Below are positions 24,776 through 34,036 of a stretch of DNA of 64,000 nucleotides, piece after piece. Made by a program: the position numbers and the translations under genes. This stretch comes from Falsiroseomonas bella (GTDB lineage: Bacteria > Pseudomonadota > Alphaproteobacteria > Acetobacterales > Acetobacteraceae). The stretch spans positions 186,001 to 250,000 of the forward strand of contig NZ_QGNA01000002.1 in the NCBI RefSeq assembly GCF_003173615.1, read 5' to 3'. Under the pieces are notes generated by a model that ran no database searches, was not told the origin of the DNA, and was given only the letters and a program-made list of their open reading frames with translations. Positions within the stretch are counted from its first letter, which is position 1. Every line of letters starts with the position of its first letter.

Positions 24776-25000
24776 TTGACCACCGATCCACGACAGGGCC
24801 TCAGTCCAGCCGAACATGCGGCGGTCGAGGAGCGCGCGGCGCGGCTGCGCGGCCGTCATCCACGCCGTCGTACGCCGGCATGGCGAGGAGGAGCTGCTCC
24901 GGCCGGCCTGATCCTGCCGGCGCTGATCGGCAACATCATCGGCGGCACCGGCCTCTTCGCCCTGCTGGCCCATGCCCGGACGGAAGGCGCGGGCGCGTCG
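24776..25000 (+). pseudogene. Remnant of a formate/nitrite transporter (FNT/YfdC-like) gene, frameshifted and internally deleted
   Basis: Three pieces of one family can be read in order. Frame 1 from a TTG at 24776 after CGGAAG gives TTDPRQGLSPAEHAAVEERAARLR, like the acidic FNT leader. Frame 2 (about 24846-24905) gives AAVIHAVVRRHGEEELLRPA, like the conserved start of the FNT core, then hits a stop. Frame 1 then gives LILPALIGNIIGGTGLFALLAHA, matching the last membrane helix of YfdC-type FNT proteins. About 200 residues of channel core are missing and a frameshift separates the first two pieces. The gene cannot make a channel. Frame 1 stays open to 25153 but the tail is not protein-like. End coordinate approximate. 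Confidence 0.7.
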
Positions 25001-25082
25001 TGTTCCGCTGCGACCTGCCGCTTCGCCCCGTTGCGCTCGCGCCGCGCCCGACCCGCAGGCGCGGCGCGCGGACCAGCCTGGT

Positions 25083-25415
25083 TCAGCCTTTCGCCGGCGC
25101 GGCGATCGTCTGCAGCACGTCGAAGCCCTCGAATTGCGGCGGGCCGAGGGTGATCGGCTTCGTCGATCCCGCGCCGGCATGCGCGCGGCGGAACTGCTCG
25201 GAGCGCGTCCAGGCCTCGAAAGCGTCGCGCGAGGCCCAGAGCGTCAGCGAGGAATAGAGGATGTGGTCGTCCTGCTGCGGTCCCTTCAGCAGATGGAATT
25301 CGAGGAAGCCCGGAAGCTCGTGCAGATGGCTCTCGCGCGTCAGCCAGGCGCGTTCGAACTCCGCGGCATGCGCGGGAATGACGCGGAAGCGGTTGGCGGC
25401 GACGAACATGCGCAC
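25083..25415 (-). CDS. ABM-family monooxygenase, heme-degrading type candidate
   Basis: 110 residues of the dimeric alpha/beta ABM fold (MRMFVAANRFRVIPAHAAEFERAW, LPGFLEFHLLKG, SSLTLWASRDAFEAWTRSEQF). The Asn in AANRF, Trp in TLWAS and His in RRAHAG are spaced like the Asn-Trp-His triad of IsdG/HmoB heme-degrading monooxygenases, which open the heme ring to release iron. That reading is by eye; general ABM quinol monooxygenases share the fold. No iron-uptake gene is adjacent. It converges with the FNT remnant. Confidence 0.75.
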   Translation of the reverse strand: MRMFVAANRFRVIPAHAAEFERAWLTRESHLHELPGFLEFHLLKGPQQDDHILYSSLTLWASRDAFEAWTRSEQFRRAHAGAGSTKPITLGPPQFEGFDVLQTIAAPAKG

Positions 25416-25492
25416 GGTTCCTCGGCTGGTCCTTGAGAGGCGCGCATGGAATCACGTCGCGCCGGAAGGCGCCAGCGCGCGGCGGCCTCCCG

Positions 25493-28400
25493 TCAGGCGA
25501 TGACGATGTCCGCCGCCGTCAGCGCCGCCTGGTTCGCCAGAATGGCGAAGATCGACGCCGCATCGGGCCCTGTGCCGTCCGCGTCCCAGCCCAGGCGGCC
25601 GGTGGTGGGATCGTAGACGAGCTGCGGTACAGCCGCGTCGGCGGCGCCCAGGGCGAGGCGTTCCGGCGCCAGCGTTCCGAGTGGCAGGATGCCGCCGAAG
25701 CCGGTGGAGACGAGCCGGATGGAATCCTGCCCCGGCGCGAAATCCAGGATCAGATCGACACCACCGCCAACGGCATCGAAGCGGAAGACATCCTGGCCGC
25801 CCTCGCCGAGCAGCGTGTCCTCGGCCGCGCCACCCGCCAGCAGGTCGTCGCCCGATCCGCCGAGGATGCGATCCGCGCCGTCGCCGCCGAGCAGCGTGTC
25901 CGCACCACCCAGCCCGAACAGGCTGTCCTCTCCACCCTCGCCGACCAGCGCATTCGCCGTGCCGTTCCCGACCATGCGGTTGGCGAGGGCGTTGCCGGTG
26001 CCGTCGCTGGTGCCGGCAGCGGCCAGCAGCACGAGGTTCTCGACATTCTCCGCCAGGGCGTGGCTCACCTGCGCCTGCACCGTGTCGAGGCCCTCGCCGG
26101 GCTGCTCGACCACCACGTCGCCGGCCTGGTCCACCCGGAACAGGTCGTTCCCCGCGCCGCCCTCCATCGTGTCGGCGCCGATGTCGCCATCGAGCGTGTC
26201 GTCGCCCGCCTCTCCCGCCAGGAGATTCGCCACGGCATTGCCCTGGATGAAATTGGCGAGCGCGTTGCCCGTGCCGCCAGGCGCGGCGCCGGCCAGGATC
26301 AGCATCTCGACGGAATCCGGCAGGGTGAAGTCGATGAAGGCCTGCACGTAGTCCACGCCCTCGCCGGGTTTCTCCACCACGCGGTCGCCCGGATCGTCCA
26401 CGACGAAGAGATCGCGGCCGTCGCCGCCTTCCATCGTGTCGGCGCCCCGGCCGCCGTTCAGGCGGTCGTTGCCGTCGAGGCCGCGCAGCAGGTTCCCGGC
26501 CGCATTGCCGCTGAGCCGGTTCGCCGCCGCGTTGCCCGTGCCCTGGAGCGCCGCGCTACCGCCGAGCGTCAAGGCTTCCACATGCTCCGGCAGCACGAAG
26601 TCGATCAGCGACAGCACGGTGTCGAGGCCCATATCCGGGCCCTCGATCACCAGGTCGCCGTCATCGTCCACCACATAGGCATCGGCGCCGGAATTGCCCT
26701 CCATCCGGTCGGGCCCCGTTCCGCCGATCAGCAGGTCGGCGCCGCCGCTGCCGATGAGCGTGTCCGCGCCGCCCAGGCCGGACAGCTCGTTGCCCGCCGC
26801 ATTGCCGATGATGAGGTTGTCGAGTGCGTTCCCGGTGCCGTCGAGGCTCTCAGCGCCGAGCAGGACCAGGTTCTCGAAGCGGGAGCCGAGCGACAGGCTG
26901 ACCCGGCTGCGCACCGTGTCGATGCCGCCATCCAGCGCTTCCAGCATCAGGGCGCCGGGCGCGTGCAGATAGGTGTCGTCGCCCGCGCCGCCCAGCAGCG
27001 TGTCGGCGTCGCCGCCACCGTCCAGGGTGTCCGCGCCCTCAAGGCCGTCCAGCCGGTGGTCGAGCGCGTCGCCGGTGAGCCGGTTATCGAGCGCGTTGCC
27101 CGCGCCGTTCCGTCCGCCGGAGAGGATCAGCCCCTCCACATGGGCCGGCAGCGCGTAGCTGATCGTGGCCAGCACCGTGTCGTTGCCTTCGCCGGGCTGC
27201 TCCACCACCGTGTCGCCGGGCTCCAGCACCACATAGAGGTCGTCGCCCGCCGCGCCTTCCATGTGGTCGTCGTTCAGCCCGCCGGCCAGCGTGTCCCGTC
27301 CCGGCCCGCCGAGCAGCGAATCCGCGCCGGGTCCGCCGGTCAGCCGGTTCGCACCCGCGCCGCCGGAGAGGCTGTCCGCCCCGGCATCGCCGAACAGCGA
27401 ATCGTCGGCGTCGCCGCTATCGAGCGTGTCGTCGCCCTGCTGCCCGCGCAGGGTGTCGTTGCCACCGAAGCCGAAGAGCTGGTCGGGGCCAGGATGACCG
27501 ATCACCTCGTCATCCGTGCCGAGCCCGCCGAGCGGGATCGGGTCGCCTTCTTCGTCGAAGAAGACGTCCCTGCGGCTGGTGTCGAAGGCGATGACCCCCC
27601 AGTCTGCCGGATTGACAATGCGCAGGACCTGCATCGCCTCCGGCGAGAGAAGCCCGCTCCCGGTCTCACCGGCCTGCACGACGAAGCTGTCCTCGAGGAA
27701 GGGCGAGCCGCCGAAATCCACGGCCGCATCCTGCACGTAGGTGAAGCTGCCGTCGGGCAGGAAGGTCAGCGTGCCGAGCGCCGGACCGCGCAGGAGGGAG
27801 AAGGTGAAGGCGTCGCCTTCCGCATCCCTGGCGAGCAGGCCGCCTTCCAGCGTGCCGCCCGGCGAGAGCGGATAGAGCAGCGTGGCGATGTCCGGAGCGT
27901 CGTTCTGCGCCGTGACGGAGATCGCGATGCGCTGTGACGCGCTGCCGTCGCGCGTGGCCGGATCAACGCCGCTCTCCGCACTCTCCGTGCCGGGCGTGGC
28001 GGCAAGCTGGCGGAAGCCGAGGCCGGTTTGCGCGACATAGGAGAAGCCGCCCATGTCGCCCGACCCGTCCTTCGGTGCGCGATAGAACAGCCCGGCTAGC
28101 TGGTCCGGGGTCAGCGTGTCGCCAAGCCTGACCGGCTGCTCCGTCAGTACCGCCATGGAGGAGCCCGCGAAGGCGGGGTCGGGTACGCGGAAGAACACCG
28201 CGCCCTGCGCGGGCATTTCGGTGACGGTGATCGTCAGGGCATGCCCGAGCGGATCGGAGGGGGCGGCGATGCCAAGGGAGACGCCCGCGACGGGCGGCGC
28301 GGGCGGCAGGGTGACGATGCGGTCGGGCGTGCCGGCCGGCGCGTCCACGAGCGCGAAGGTCAGGCTGTCGGGCGCGGCGCCATAGGCCTGGCCGGGAACA

Positions 28401-31400
28401 ACCTTCAGCGCGGCAAGGTCGGCGGCCGCGAAGGTGTCGCCGATGGCGAGCGGCGTGTCGTCGGGCCGCAGCAGCATGGCGCCGTCGGGCAAGGCCACCA
28501 CGCGAAAGAGCGCGCCCGCCGCGACCTCCGCCGCCGGGGCCTTGGCGCCGAGCGCGAAGGGATCGCGCGCATCCTCCAGGATCGTCAGCGTGCGGTCCGC
28601 GTCCACCGCCGGGTCGACACTGTCGAGGCGGATCACCTCGCCGCCGATGATCACGCGCTCGATGCCGATCAGCTCGAAGATCGCCGACGCGGCATCCGCG
28701 CGCGCGATGACATCCCGCATCGGCGAGATCGCGCCGAGGTCGATCGGTGCGTCGTCCTGCGGCGCATAGATGCCGCTCACGCCGTTGAAGTCGATGATCT
28801 GCTGCGGCGTGACGGTCGGTGGGCTGAACATCAGGTCGCCGAGGCGCAGTACGCGCGCGCCGTCCGGCGTCAGGATCAGCTGCACCAGGCCTTCGCCCTC
28901 GAAGACCACGGTGTCGACGCCGGTGTTCTCGGCGCCGTCGATGACCGTGGTGCGGAGATCGACGGGAAGGAATTCGTAGGAGCCGTCAGCCGTCTGGCCG
29001 ACATGGACAGTGTCCTCGCCGTCGCCCAGACGGAGCGTCTGCCCCATGCCGGTCAGCTGGACGGTGTCGTTGCCTGATCCGAGCCGGATAGCGGCACGAC
29101 CGATGCCGAGCACCGTCAGCGCATCGTCGCCCGCGCCGAGGTCGAGCTCCGGGCCTGGTCCGTCCGGCGGCAGGGCAGCTTGCAGGAACCGGGCGGGATA
29201 ATCGAACTCCACCCTTCGGCCTGCGCCGCCTTCGCGCAGGTCGAACACGTCGATCTCCAGCGCGATGGTGGGCTCCGCGACGATCGGCGCAAGCGAGAGG
29301 TCGAGCAGCGCGGTGTCGGCATGCGCGGAGCCGAGGAAGCGCTCGGCGTTCACCCCCTGGTCGCCAGCCGCATGATTGCCCGCGGGCAGGCCCAGGCTGC
29401 GGTTGTCGAGCACGACGCCGCTTCCCGCTGCGACCAGATTCAGCGTCACGCCGCCCGGCGCATTTGCGTAGCTGATCGTGTCCCGGCCGCCGCGCCCGTC
29501 CATGGAATCGGCGCCGCCCATGCCTTCGAAGACGTTGTCGCGTGCATCGCCGAGGAGCGTGTCGTCGGCGGCGCCGCCGACGACGTTCTCGATCCCGAAC
29601 AGCGTTGCCTTCTCGATCACGCCCCACTCGAAGTTGAGCCATGCGGCCTCGCCGTACACCACGCGCTGGCCGGTGACGGTGCTGATGGTGGTGTTGGTCG
29701 GCGCCGCATCGAGGTCCACCACGGCGCGCGCCGTCGGCGCGACAGACGGGTAGAAGCTCAGGCCGCGGTCGAAGCGCAGGTCCAGCGTGTCGCTGCCGGT
29801 CCCGCCCCAGAGGAAGGAGCCGAAATCGGTGACGCTGCTGGAACCCCCGACCTTCACCTGGCCGACATTCACCCGCGGCGAGGCGCTGGTGGTGCTGGCA
29901 TCCGGATCCAGCCCGCGAAGCTGGCTTAGCAGGCTCGCCACGCCGGTCGGGCCGAGGAAGCCGCCGCCACGGAAGGACGGCGCCTGCGGGAAGGAGAAGC
30001 TGTTGCTCAGGCGCTCTCCCTCGCCGAAGCCGAGCCGATCGTCGCCGGCGCCGCCTTCGATGTAGTCGTCGCCGCCATTGCCGAAGAGCGCGTTGTCGCC
30101 GGCGTTGCCGAACACCAGATCGGCATTCTGCGTGCCGATGATCCCTTCGACGCTCTGGAGCTCGTCGACGGACAGGATGTCGGGTGCGGAGCGAAGCGCG
30201 GTCACCGTGCCCACGCTTACAACCGAGCCGGAATAGCTCCAGTTCCGGATGTCGTCGCTGCCGTTGTTGTCGTCGAGATACTGGGCGACTGTCTTGACGC
30301 CGCGATCCAGCGGCAGTGAGACGCCGATGATGGCGTCGCGGGTGTAGCCGGAGTAGCGCTCGGCCACCCGCGCATAGCCGTCGTTCCATCCGGTCTCGAA
30401 GCCGGCGAAGCCGGTATGGGTGTAGTCGAAGCGCCCGCTGCCGCTCACCGAGGTGAGCAAGATCTGCGACCGCAGCTCCGGCGCGATGAGCGTGGCGAAG
30501 CCTGAGGCGTTACCCTCGCCGAGCCGGACGGAGAGGTAGGGCGTGTCCGCAACCACGTAGCCGAAGGTGAGGGCGCGGTTCGTGGTGCCCACGACATCGC
30601 TGCCGAGAAAGCCCTCGGTGATCGTCTTGTAGCGGCCGGTGCCGCTCACCGTGCCGTTGATGATCCGGTTGTTGACGTCGAAGGCCACCATGTCGAAGCC
30701 GTCGCCGCCGACGAAGGTGCCGGCGCCCGTGACGTTCGCGGTTTGCGTATCGTCGAGCACGGCGCGGGCCAGCAGATCGTCGCCATTGCCGCCGAACAGC
30801 AGATCTCCGCCGCCTTGGGCGGCCAGGCGGTCGTTGCCATCCCGCCCGAGCAGCGTCTCCCTCGCCGCGGAGCCGATCAGGATGTCGTCGTACGACGTGC
30901 CGAAGACGCGTTCGATCCCTGTCAGCACGTCTCCCTGGGCCTCGCCGCGATAGCCGCGGCCGATCCCGCCGGCATCGAGGTCGACGAAGACGCTGGTGGG
31001 CGCATCCGCATAGCTCACCCCGTCAACACCCGCCCCGCCATCCATGGAATCGGCGCCGTGGCCGCCGATGAGCAGGTCGTCGCCGCTACCGCCGGCCAGC
31101 GTGTCGTTTCCATCGCGCCCTTGCAGTGTCGCGGCGCCGATGGGCATCACCGGAAAGTCGTTGAAGCCGCCGCCATCCAATGTGTCGGCGGCTGACGGCG
31201 CCACCTCCAGCCGATTGCCTTTGGCGTCGCCGATAAGCCGCGTGGGCGTCGAGAGGGCGCTGCGCAGATTCTCGAAGCCGGTGAGCTGCGTCAGCACGTC
31301 GTCGCCGTCCGAGACGGTGCCGAGGGACAGGTCGACCACCGTCGGCAGCCTCGGCCCGTCTGCGACAAGCTCCAGCCAGTCCTCGCCTTCGCCGCCATCC

Positions 31401-31450
31401 AGCAGGCCCGGCGCGCGACCTTCCCCCATCCCGGCATTGCCGATGATCAC
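25493..31450 (-). CDS. RTX-type calcium-binding secreted protein, C-terminal part (downstream of in-frame TAG)
   Basis: From the GTG at 31450, 1,985 residues. The same frame is open and coding back to the TAG at 31697-31699, which is the stop of the preceding feature. The sequence is full of RTX nonapeptides (GGxGxDxLxG, such as GGSGDDLLIGGHG). There is an unclassified middle section (about residues 680-1,150), a cadherin-like stretch (LSPGGTLEGGLLARDAEGDAF, about 1,150-1,300), five tandem ~90-residue modules, and a C-terminus (LGWDADGTGPDAASIFAI...LTAADIVIA) typical of type I secretion substrates. Alone it has no ribosome site at the GTG. No type I exporter genes are in the window. It may be untranslated, or be made by readthrough. 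Confidence 0.75.
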   Translation of the reverse strand: MIIGNAGMGEGRAPGLLDGGEGEDWLELVADGPRLPTVVDLSLGTVSDGDDVLTQLTGFENLRSALSTPTRLIGDAKGNRLEVAPSAADTLDGGGFNDFPVMPIGAATLQGRDGNDTLAGGSGDDLLIGGHGADSMDGGAGVDGVSYADAPTSVFVDLDAGGIGRGYRGEAQGDVLTGIERVFGTSYDDILIGSAARETLLGRDGNDRLAAQGGGDLLFGGNGDDLLARAVLDDTQTANVTGAGTFVGGDGFDMVAFDVNNRIINGTVSGTGRYKTITEGFLGSDVVGTTNRALTFGYVVADTPYLSVRLGEGNASGFATLIAPELRSQILLTSVSGSGRFDYTHTGFAGFETGWNDGYARVAERYSGYTRDAIIGVSLPLDRGVKTVAQYLDDNNGSDDIRNWSYSGSVVSVGTVTALRSAPDILSVDELQSVEGIIGTQNADLVFGNAGDNALFGNGGDDYIEGGAGDDRLGFGEGERLSNSFSFPQAPSFRGGGFLGPTGVASLLSQLRGLDPDASTTSASPRVNVGQVKVGGSSSVTDFGSFLWGGTGSDTLDLRFDRGLSFYPSVAPTARAVVDLDAAPTNTTISTVTGQRVVYGEAAWLNFEWGVIEKATLFGIENVVGGAADDTLLGDARDNVFEGMGGADSMDGRGGRDTISYANAPGGVTLNLVAAGSGVVLDNRSLGLPAGNHAAGDQGVNAERFLGSAHADTALLDLSLAPIVAEPTIALEIDVFDLREGGAGRRVEFDYPARFLQAALPPDGPGPELDLGAGDDALTVLGIGRAAIRLGSGNDTVQLTGMGQTLRLGDGEDTVHVGQTADGSYEFLPVDLRTTVIDGAENTGVDTVVFEGEGLVQLILTPDGARVLRLGDLMFSPPTVTPQQIIDFNGVSGIYAPQDDAPIDLGAISPMRDVIARADAASAIFELIGIERVIIGGEVIRLDSVDPAVDADRTLTILEDARDPFALGAKAPAAEVAAGALFRVVALPDGAMLLRPDDTPLAIGDTFAAADLAALKVVPGQAYGAAPDSLTFALVDAPAGTPDRIVTLPPAPPVAGVSLGIAAPSDPLGHALTITVTEMPAQGAVFFRVPDPAFAGSSMAVLTEQPVRLGDTLTPDQLAGLFYRAPKDGSGDMGGFSYVAQTGLGFRQLAATPGTESAESGVDPATRDGSASQRIAISVTAQNDAPDIATLLYPLSPGGTLEGGLLARDAEGDAFTFSLLRGPALGTLTFLPDGSFTYVQDAAVDFGGSPFLEDSFVVQAGETGSGLLSPEAMQVLRIVNPADWGVIAFDTSRRDVFFDEEGDPIPLGGLGTDDEVIGHPGPDQLFGFGGNDTLRGQQGDDTLDSGDADDSLFGDAGADSLSGGAGANRLTGGPGADSLLGGPGRDTLAGGLNDDHMEGAAGDDLYVVLEPGDTVVEQPGEGNDTVLATISYALPAHVEGLILSGGRNGAGNALDNRLTGDALDHRLDGLEGADTLDGGGDADTLLGGAGDDTYLHAPGALMLEALDGGIDTVRSRVSLSLGSRFENLVLLGAESLDGTGNALDNLIIGNAAGNELSGLGGADTLIGSGGADLLIGGTGPDRMEGNSGADAYVVDDDGDLVIEGPDMGLDTVLSLIDFVLPEHVEALTLGGSAALQGTGNAAANRLSGNAAGNLLRGLDGNDRLNGGRGADTMEGGDGRDLFVVDDPGDRVVEKPGEGVDYVQAFIDFTLPDSVEMLILAGAAPGGTGNALANFIQGNAVANLLAGEAGDDTLDGDIGADTMEGGAGNDLFRVDQAGDVVVEQPGEGLDTVQAQVSHALAENVENLVLLAAAGTSDGTGNALANRMVGNGTANALVGEGGEDSLFGLGGADTLLGGDGADRILGGSGDDLLAGGAAEDTLLGEGGQDVFRFDAVGGGVDLILDFAPGQDSIRLVSTGFGGILPLGTLAPERLALGAADAAVPQLVYDPTTGRLGWDADGTGPDAASIFAILANQAALTAADIVIA
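25790..27270 (-). repeat. Five tandem modules of about 90-98 residues inside the RTX protein
   Basis: Each module runs: DxYVVDDPGDxVVEKPGEG, G-x-DTVxAxIDFxLPxxVExLxLxG, then GTGNALANxxxGNAAxNxLxG, then two or three RTX nonapeptides. The phrase around VVEQPGEG recurs near 27197, 26935, 26640, 26366 and 26100, giving spacings of about 262-295 bp. Such modules occur in extracellular calcium-binding proteins and C5-epimerase-like proteins. The repeats are diverged at DNA level. Confidence 0.7.
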
Positions 31451-31696
31451 GAGGTCGTTGCCGGCGCCGGCGCGCAGGACAAGGTCGAGCTGGCGCAGCA
31501 GGATCTCGTCCTCGCCGCCCAGTGTCTCGATCTCGGCGAGTCCGGCCAGCGCGTTGGCCGCCTGGTCGATGCGCAGGGAATCGGCCGCGTCCGTCAGGCG
31601 CAGGCGCTCGATCCCGTCGAGGAAGGTCGTCGCCCATATGGGCGCCTGCGGCGTGCCAGGCCGCAGGACGACATAGGGAAGGAAGCCTTCGGGCGG

Positions 31697-34036
31697 CTAA
31701 CCGGCCCACACGGCCACGCCGGCGCGCTCGCCCGCGCGGATGGTGGCCGACAGGTCGCCGCCGAGGACGCGCCCGTCCAGGCCACCGAAGTCGAGCACGT
31801 CCTGGCCGTCGCCGCCCTGGATCGTCGCGGCACCTTCGCCGGGCTCGATCGTGTCGGCACCGCCGAGGCCGCGGATGCTGTCGTCCCCCGCAAAGCCGAT
31901 GATCCGGTCGTCGCCCTCCGTGCCGTCCAGCGTGTCGGCCTGCGGCGTGCCGAGGATCGCGTCGCCGAACTGCGGCGCCGGCGGCTCGGCGCCCAGCACG
32001 AAGCTTGCGACGTGGCTGTCCTGCAGTCGGAAGGCCTTGTTGTAGAGATCGACGATCTCAAGGTTGAACAGCGGGAAGGATTCGCGGAACAGCGGCCCGA
32101 GATCGATGTCGAAGCCGGCGCCGAGGGTGAAGGGCCCGATGTCCACGCTGGCATCGAACTCCGCGCTGGCCGCGAGGCCCGAGAGCAGTAGGGAGAGATC
32201 GAATTCCAGCCCGGTGCGGTTGGTCGCAAGCGGATAGGCCTCGGTCTCCACCTCCACATGAGTCATCGCACCGTCGTAGCGCAGGCTCAGCGCGCCGATG
32301 TCGCGCAGGAAGGGCGTCTGCTGCAGCGGCGAGACGACCTCGGCCACCTGCTGGCGATAGAGGCTGTCCGAGGGATCGAAGGCGACCCGGATCACCTCGA
32401 TCTGCGCACCGTCGCCGCTGCCGCGGCTGATGCGATAGCCGACCTCGATGCCGTCGAGGTCGAGCTCGATCGTCTGGTCCTCGCCCAGGATCGGCGCGCT
32501 GCGTGCCAGGACCGTGCCGTTGTCGAGGTCCTGCCATTCGGTGGTGCCGGCCGGCCGCCAGACCATGTGGCCGCCGATGCTGCCGGTCTGCCCGGTGAAG
32601 GCGCCGGGGATCCCATCCTCGAAATCCACGAACAGCTCGACGTCGCGGGCGTAGGCGAGGTTCTGCGCAGCAAGTTCCCGCAGCCGCGCTTCCACTGCGG
32701 CGTCCTGGAACACGCCGGTGGGATCGTAGACGAGCTGTCGCTCGACCTGCGCCACGTCTACGAACTTCGCGGCGCCCTTGCTGCCATCCTCGTTCAGCGC
32801 GAAGAAGCTGAGGCGCGTGCGCAGCTCGGGCGTGAGGGTGAATTCCTGGACCAGCGGCAGCGCCGCCTCCAGCTCCACGTCGAAAAGGTTGTAGTAGAAC
32901 GCGGCGCTGAAATCGAGCGGACCGAGGCTGCCTTCCAGCGGCGGAAAGCCGAATTCCAGCGGCGGGAAGAGCCCGCCCGTGGCGAAGGTGATCAGCCCGT
33001 CCACGTCCAGGACGAGGCGCGCCAGGTCGTCCTTGTTGCCTTCGGCGATGTTGTTGCCGTCCGCGTCGAGGTCCTGGACGATCTCGCCGTTCAGCAGCTT
33101 GCGCCTGGGATCCGTGACGAAGATGCCGTTCACGAGCTTCGAGACGGTGTTGATGCTGGGAACGAGGATGTCGATGGAGCCCAGGTCGATGCCGGAGAGA
33201 TCCGGCTCCTCCGGTTTCTCTTCGTCCTTCCTCGGGTTCTCCCCGTCCTCCTCCTTCACCTCGGTCTTGGGCTTCTCCTTGGCTTCCGGCGCTGAGACGA
33301 AGCTGTTGAGCGGGATGCTGATGCCCGCGAACTGGCCATTGGCGTCATAGGCCGGGTCGAGCCCGGCCATGTCCACCAGCTCCTCCGTGGTGACGCCGAA
33401 CAGGTTGACCGGATCTGCGGCGCCCTCCGCAGTCTGCCGCGCCGTGTCCACCGAGATCAGCGGGATGGTCGTGCTGGGCGAGAAGTCCGCCAGCACATAG
33501 GTGCGGTTGTTGCCCGCCACCCCGAGCTCGGCCGCCAGCAGCACATCCAGCGCCGCGACCAGGTCCAGCTGGAAGCGCAGGCTCGGGAAGCTCGTGGTGA
33601 AGCCGGAATCGCGGTCGAAGTTCGGCGTGCCGGCAAAGTGGATCGAGACGATCTCCCCGGCATCGCCGACCGGATCGAGATCGGGGAAGGCGAGGGCCAG
33701 GTCATAGGGCAGGACCGCGTCGATCGAACCGGGGTCGAAGGCCGCCATGATGTCGAGTCCGAAGACGGCCCGGAGCTCACCGAAGAGGCGCGCGCGGAAC
33801 AGCTCGACATCGCCGAGGAAGGGCAGCTTCGCGGATACGGCGCCACCCAGGCTGAACGGGCCGCCGACCGGCTCCGGCCGTCCGACGCCGAAGAATTCGC
33901 GATAGGGTTCCGGCGCTGAATTGCCACCGAATTGGCTTCCAGACGCTTCGAAGGTCACCGAGTCCAGGAGAGAAATATAGCCTTCGCGGTAGCTCGTTCC
34001 CATGACGCTTGGCCCGACTACGGTGTCTCGGGCCAT
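31697..34036 (-). CDS. N-terminal part of the giant RTX-type protein, ending at an in-frame TAG
   Basis: 779 residues ending ...AGERAGVAVWAG then TAG. The first ~670 residues have no domain I recognise. They are rich in beta-type hydrophobic alternation, carry a charged linker (KEKPKTEVKEEDGENPRKDEEKPEEPD, split about residues 230-256) and no signal peptide, as expected for type I export. The last ~80 residues start the RTX repeats (LDGTEGDDRIIGFAGDDSIRGLGG). Without the downstream part it lacks the C-terminal export signal. TAG is almost unused as a stop in this window and the 83 codons beyond it have the same G/C-ending bias, so the two parts were one gene. ATG at 34036 chosen; ATG at 34003 is an alternative. 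Confidence 0.75.
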   Translation of the reverse strand: MARDTVVGPSVMGTSYREGYISLLDSVTFEASGSQFGGNSAPEPYREFFGVGRPEPVGGPFSLGGAVSAKLPFLGDVELFRARLFGELRAVFGLDIMAAFDPGSIDAVLPYDLALAFPDLDPVGDAGEIVSIHFAGTPNFDRDSGFTTSFPSLRFQLDLVAALDVLLAAELGVAGNNRTYVLADFSPSTTIPLISVDTARQTAEGAADPVNLFGVTTEELVDMAGLDPAYDANGQFAGISIPLNSFVSAPEAKEKPKTEVKEEDGENPRKDEEKPEEPDLSGIDLGSIDILVPSINTVSKLVNGIFVTDPRRKLLNGEIVQDLDADGNNIAEGNKDDLARLVLDVDGLITFATGGLFPPLEFGFPPLEGSLGPLDFSAAFYYNLFDVELEAALPLVQEFTLTPELRTRLSFFALNEDGSKGAAKFVDVAQVERQLVYDPTGVFQDAAVEARLRELAAQNLAYARDVELFVDFEDGIPGAFTGQTGSIGGHMVWRPAGTTEWQDLDNGTVLARSAPILGEDQTIELDLDGIEVGYRISRGSGDGAQIEVIRVAFDPSDSLYRQQVAEVVSPLQQTPFLRDIGALSLRYDGAMTHVEVETEAYPLATNRTGLEFDLSLLLSGLAASAEFDASVDIGPFTLGAGFDIDLGPLFRESFPLFNLEIVDLYNKAFRLQDSHVASFVLGAEPPAPQFGDAILGTPQADTLDGTEGDDRIIGFAGDDSIRGLGGADTIEPGEGAATIQGGDGQDVLDFGGLDGRVLGGDLSATIRAGERAGVAVWAG

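Noticed and set aside
25790-27270. Regular repeats that might be mistaken for a CRISPR or minisatellite array
   Set aside because: Period (~260-295 bp) and divergence fit protein modules of the RTX gene; no identical repeats with unique spacers.
25433-27937. An 834-codon open frame on the plus strand opposite the RTX repeats
   Set aside because: It is the antisense of a G/C-rich repeat; the product is an Arg/Val/Gln-rich string without a domain, while the minus strand reads as clear RTX repeats.
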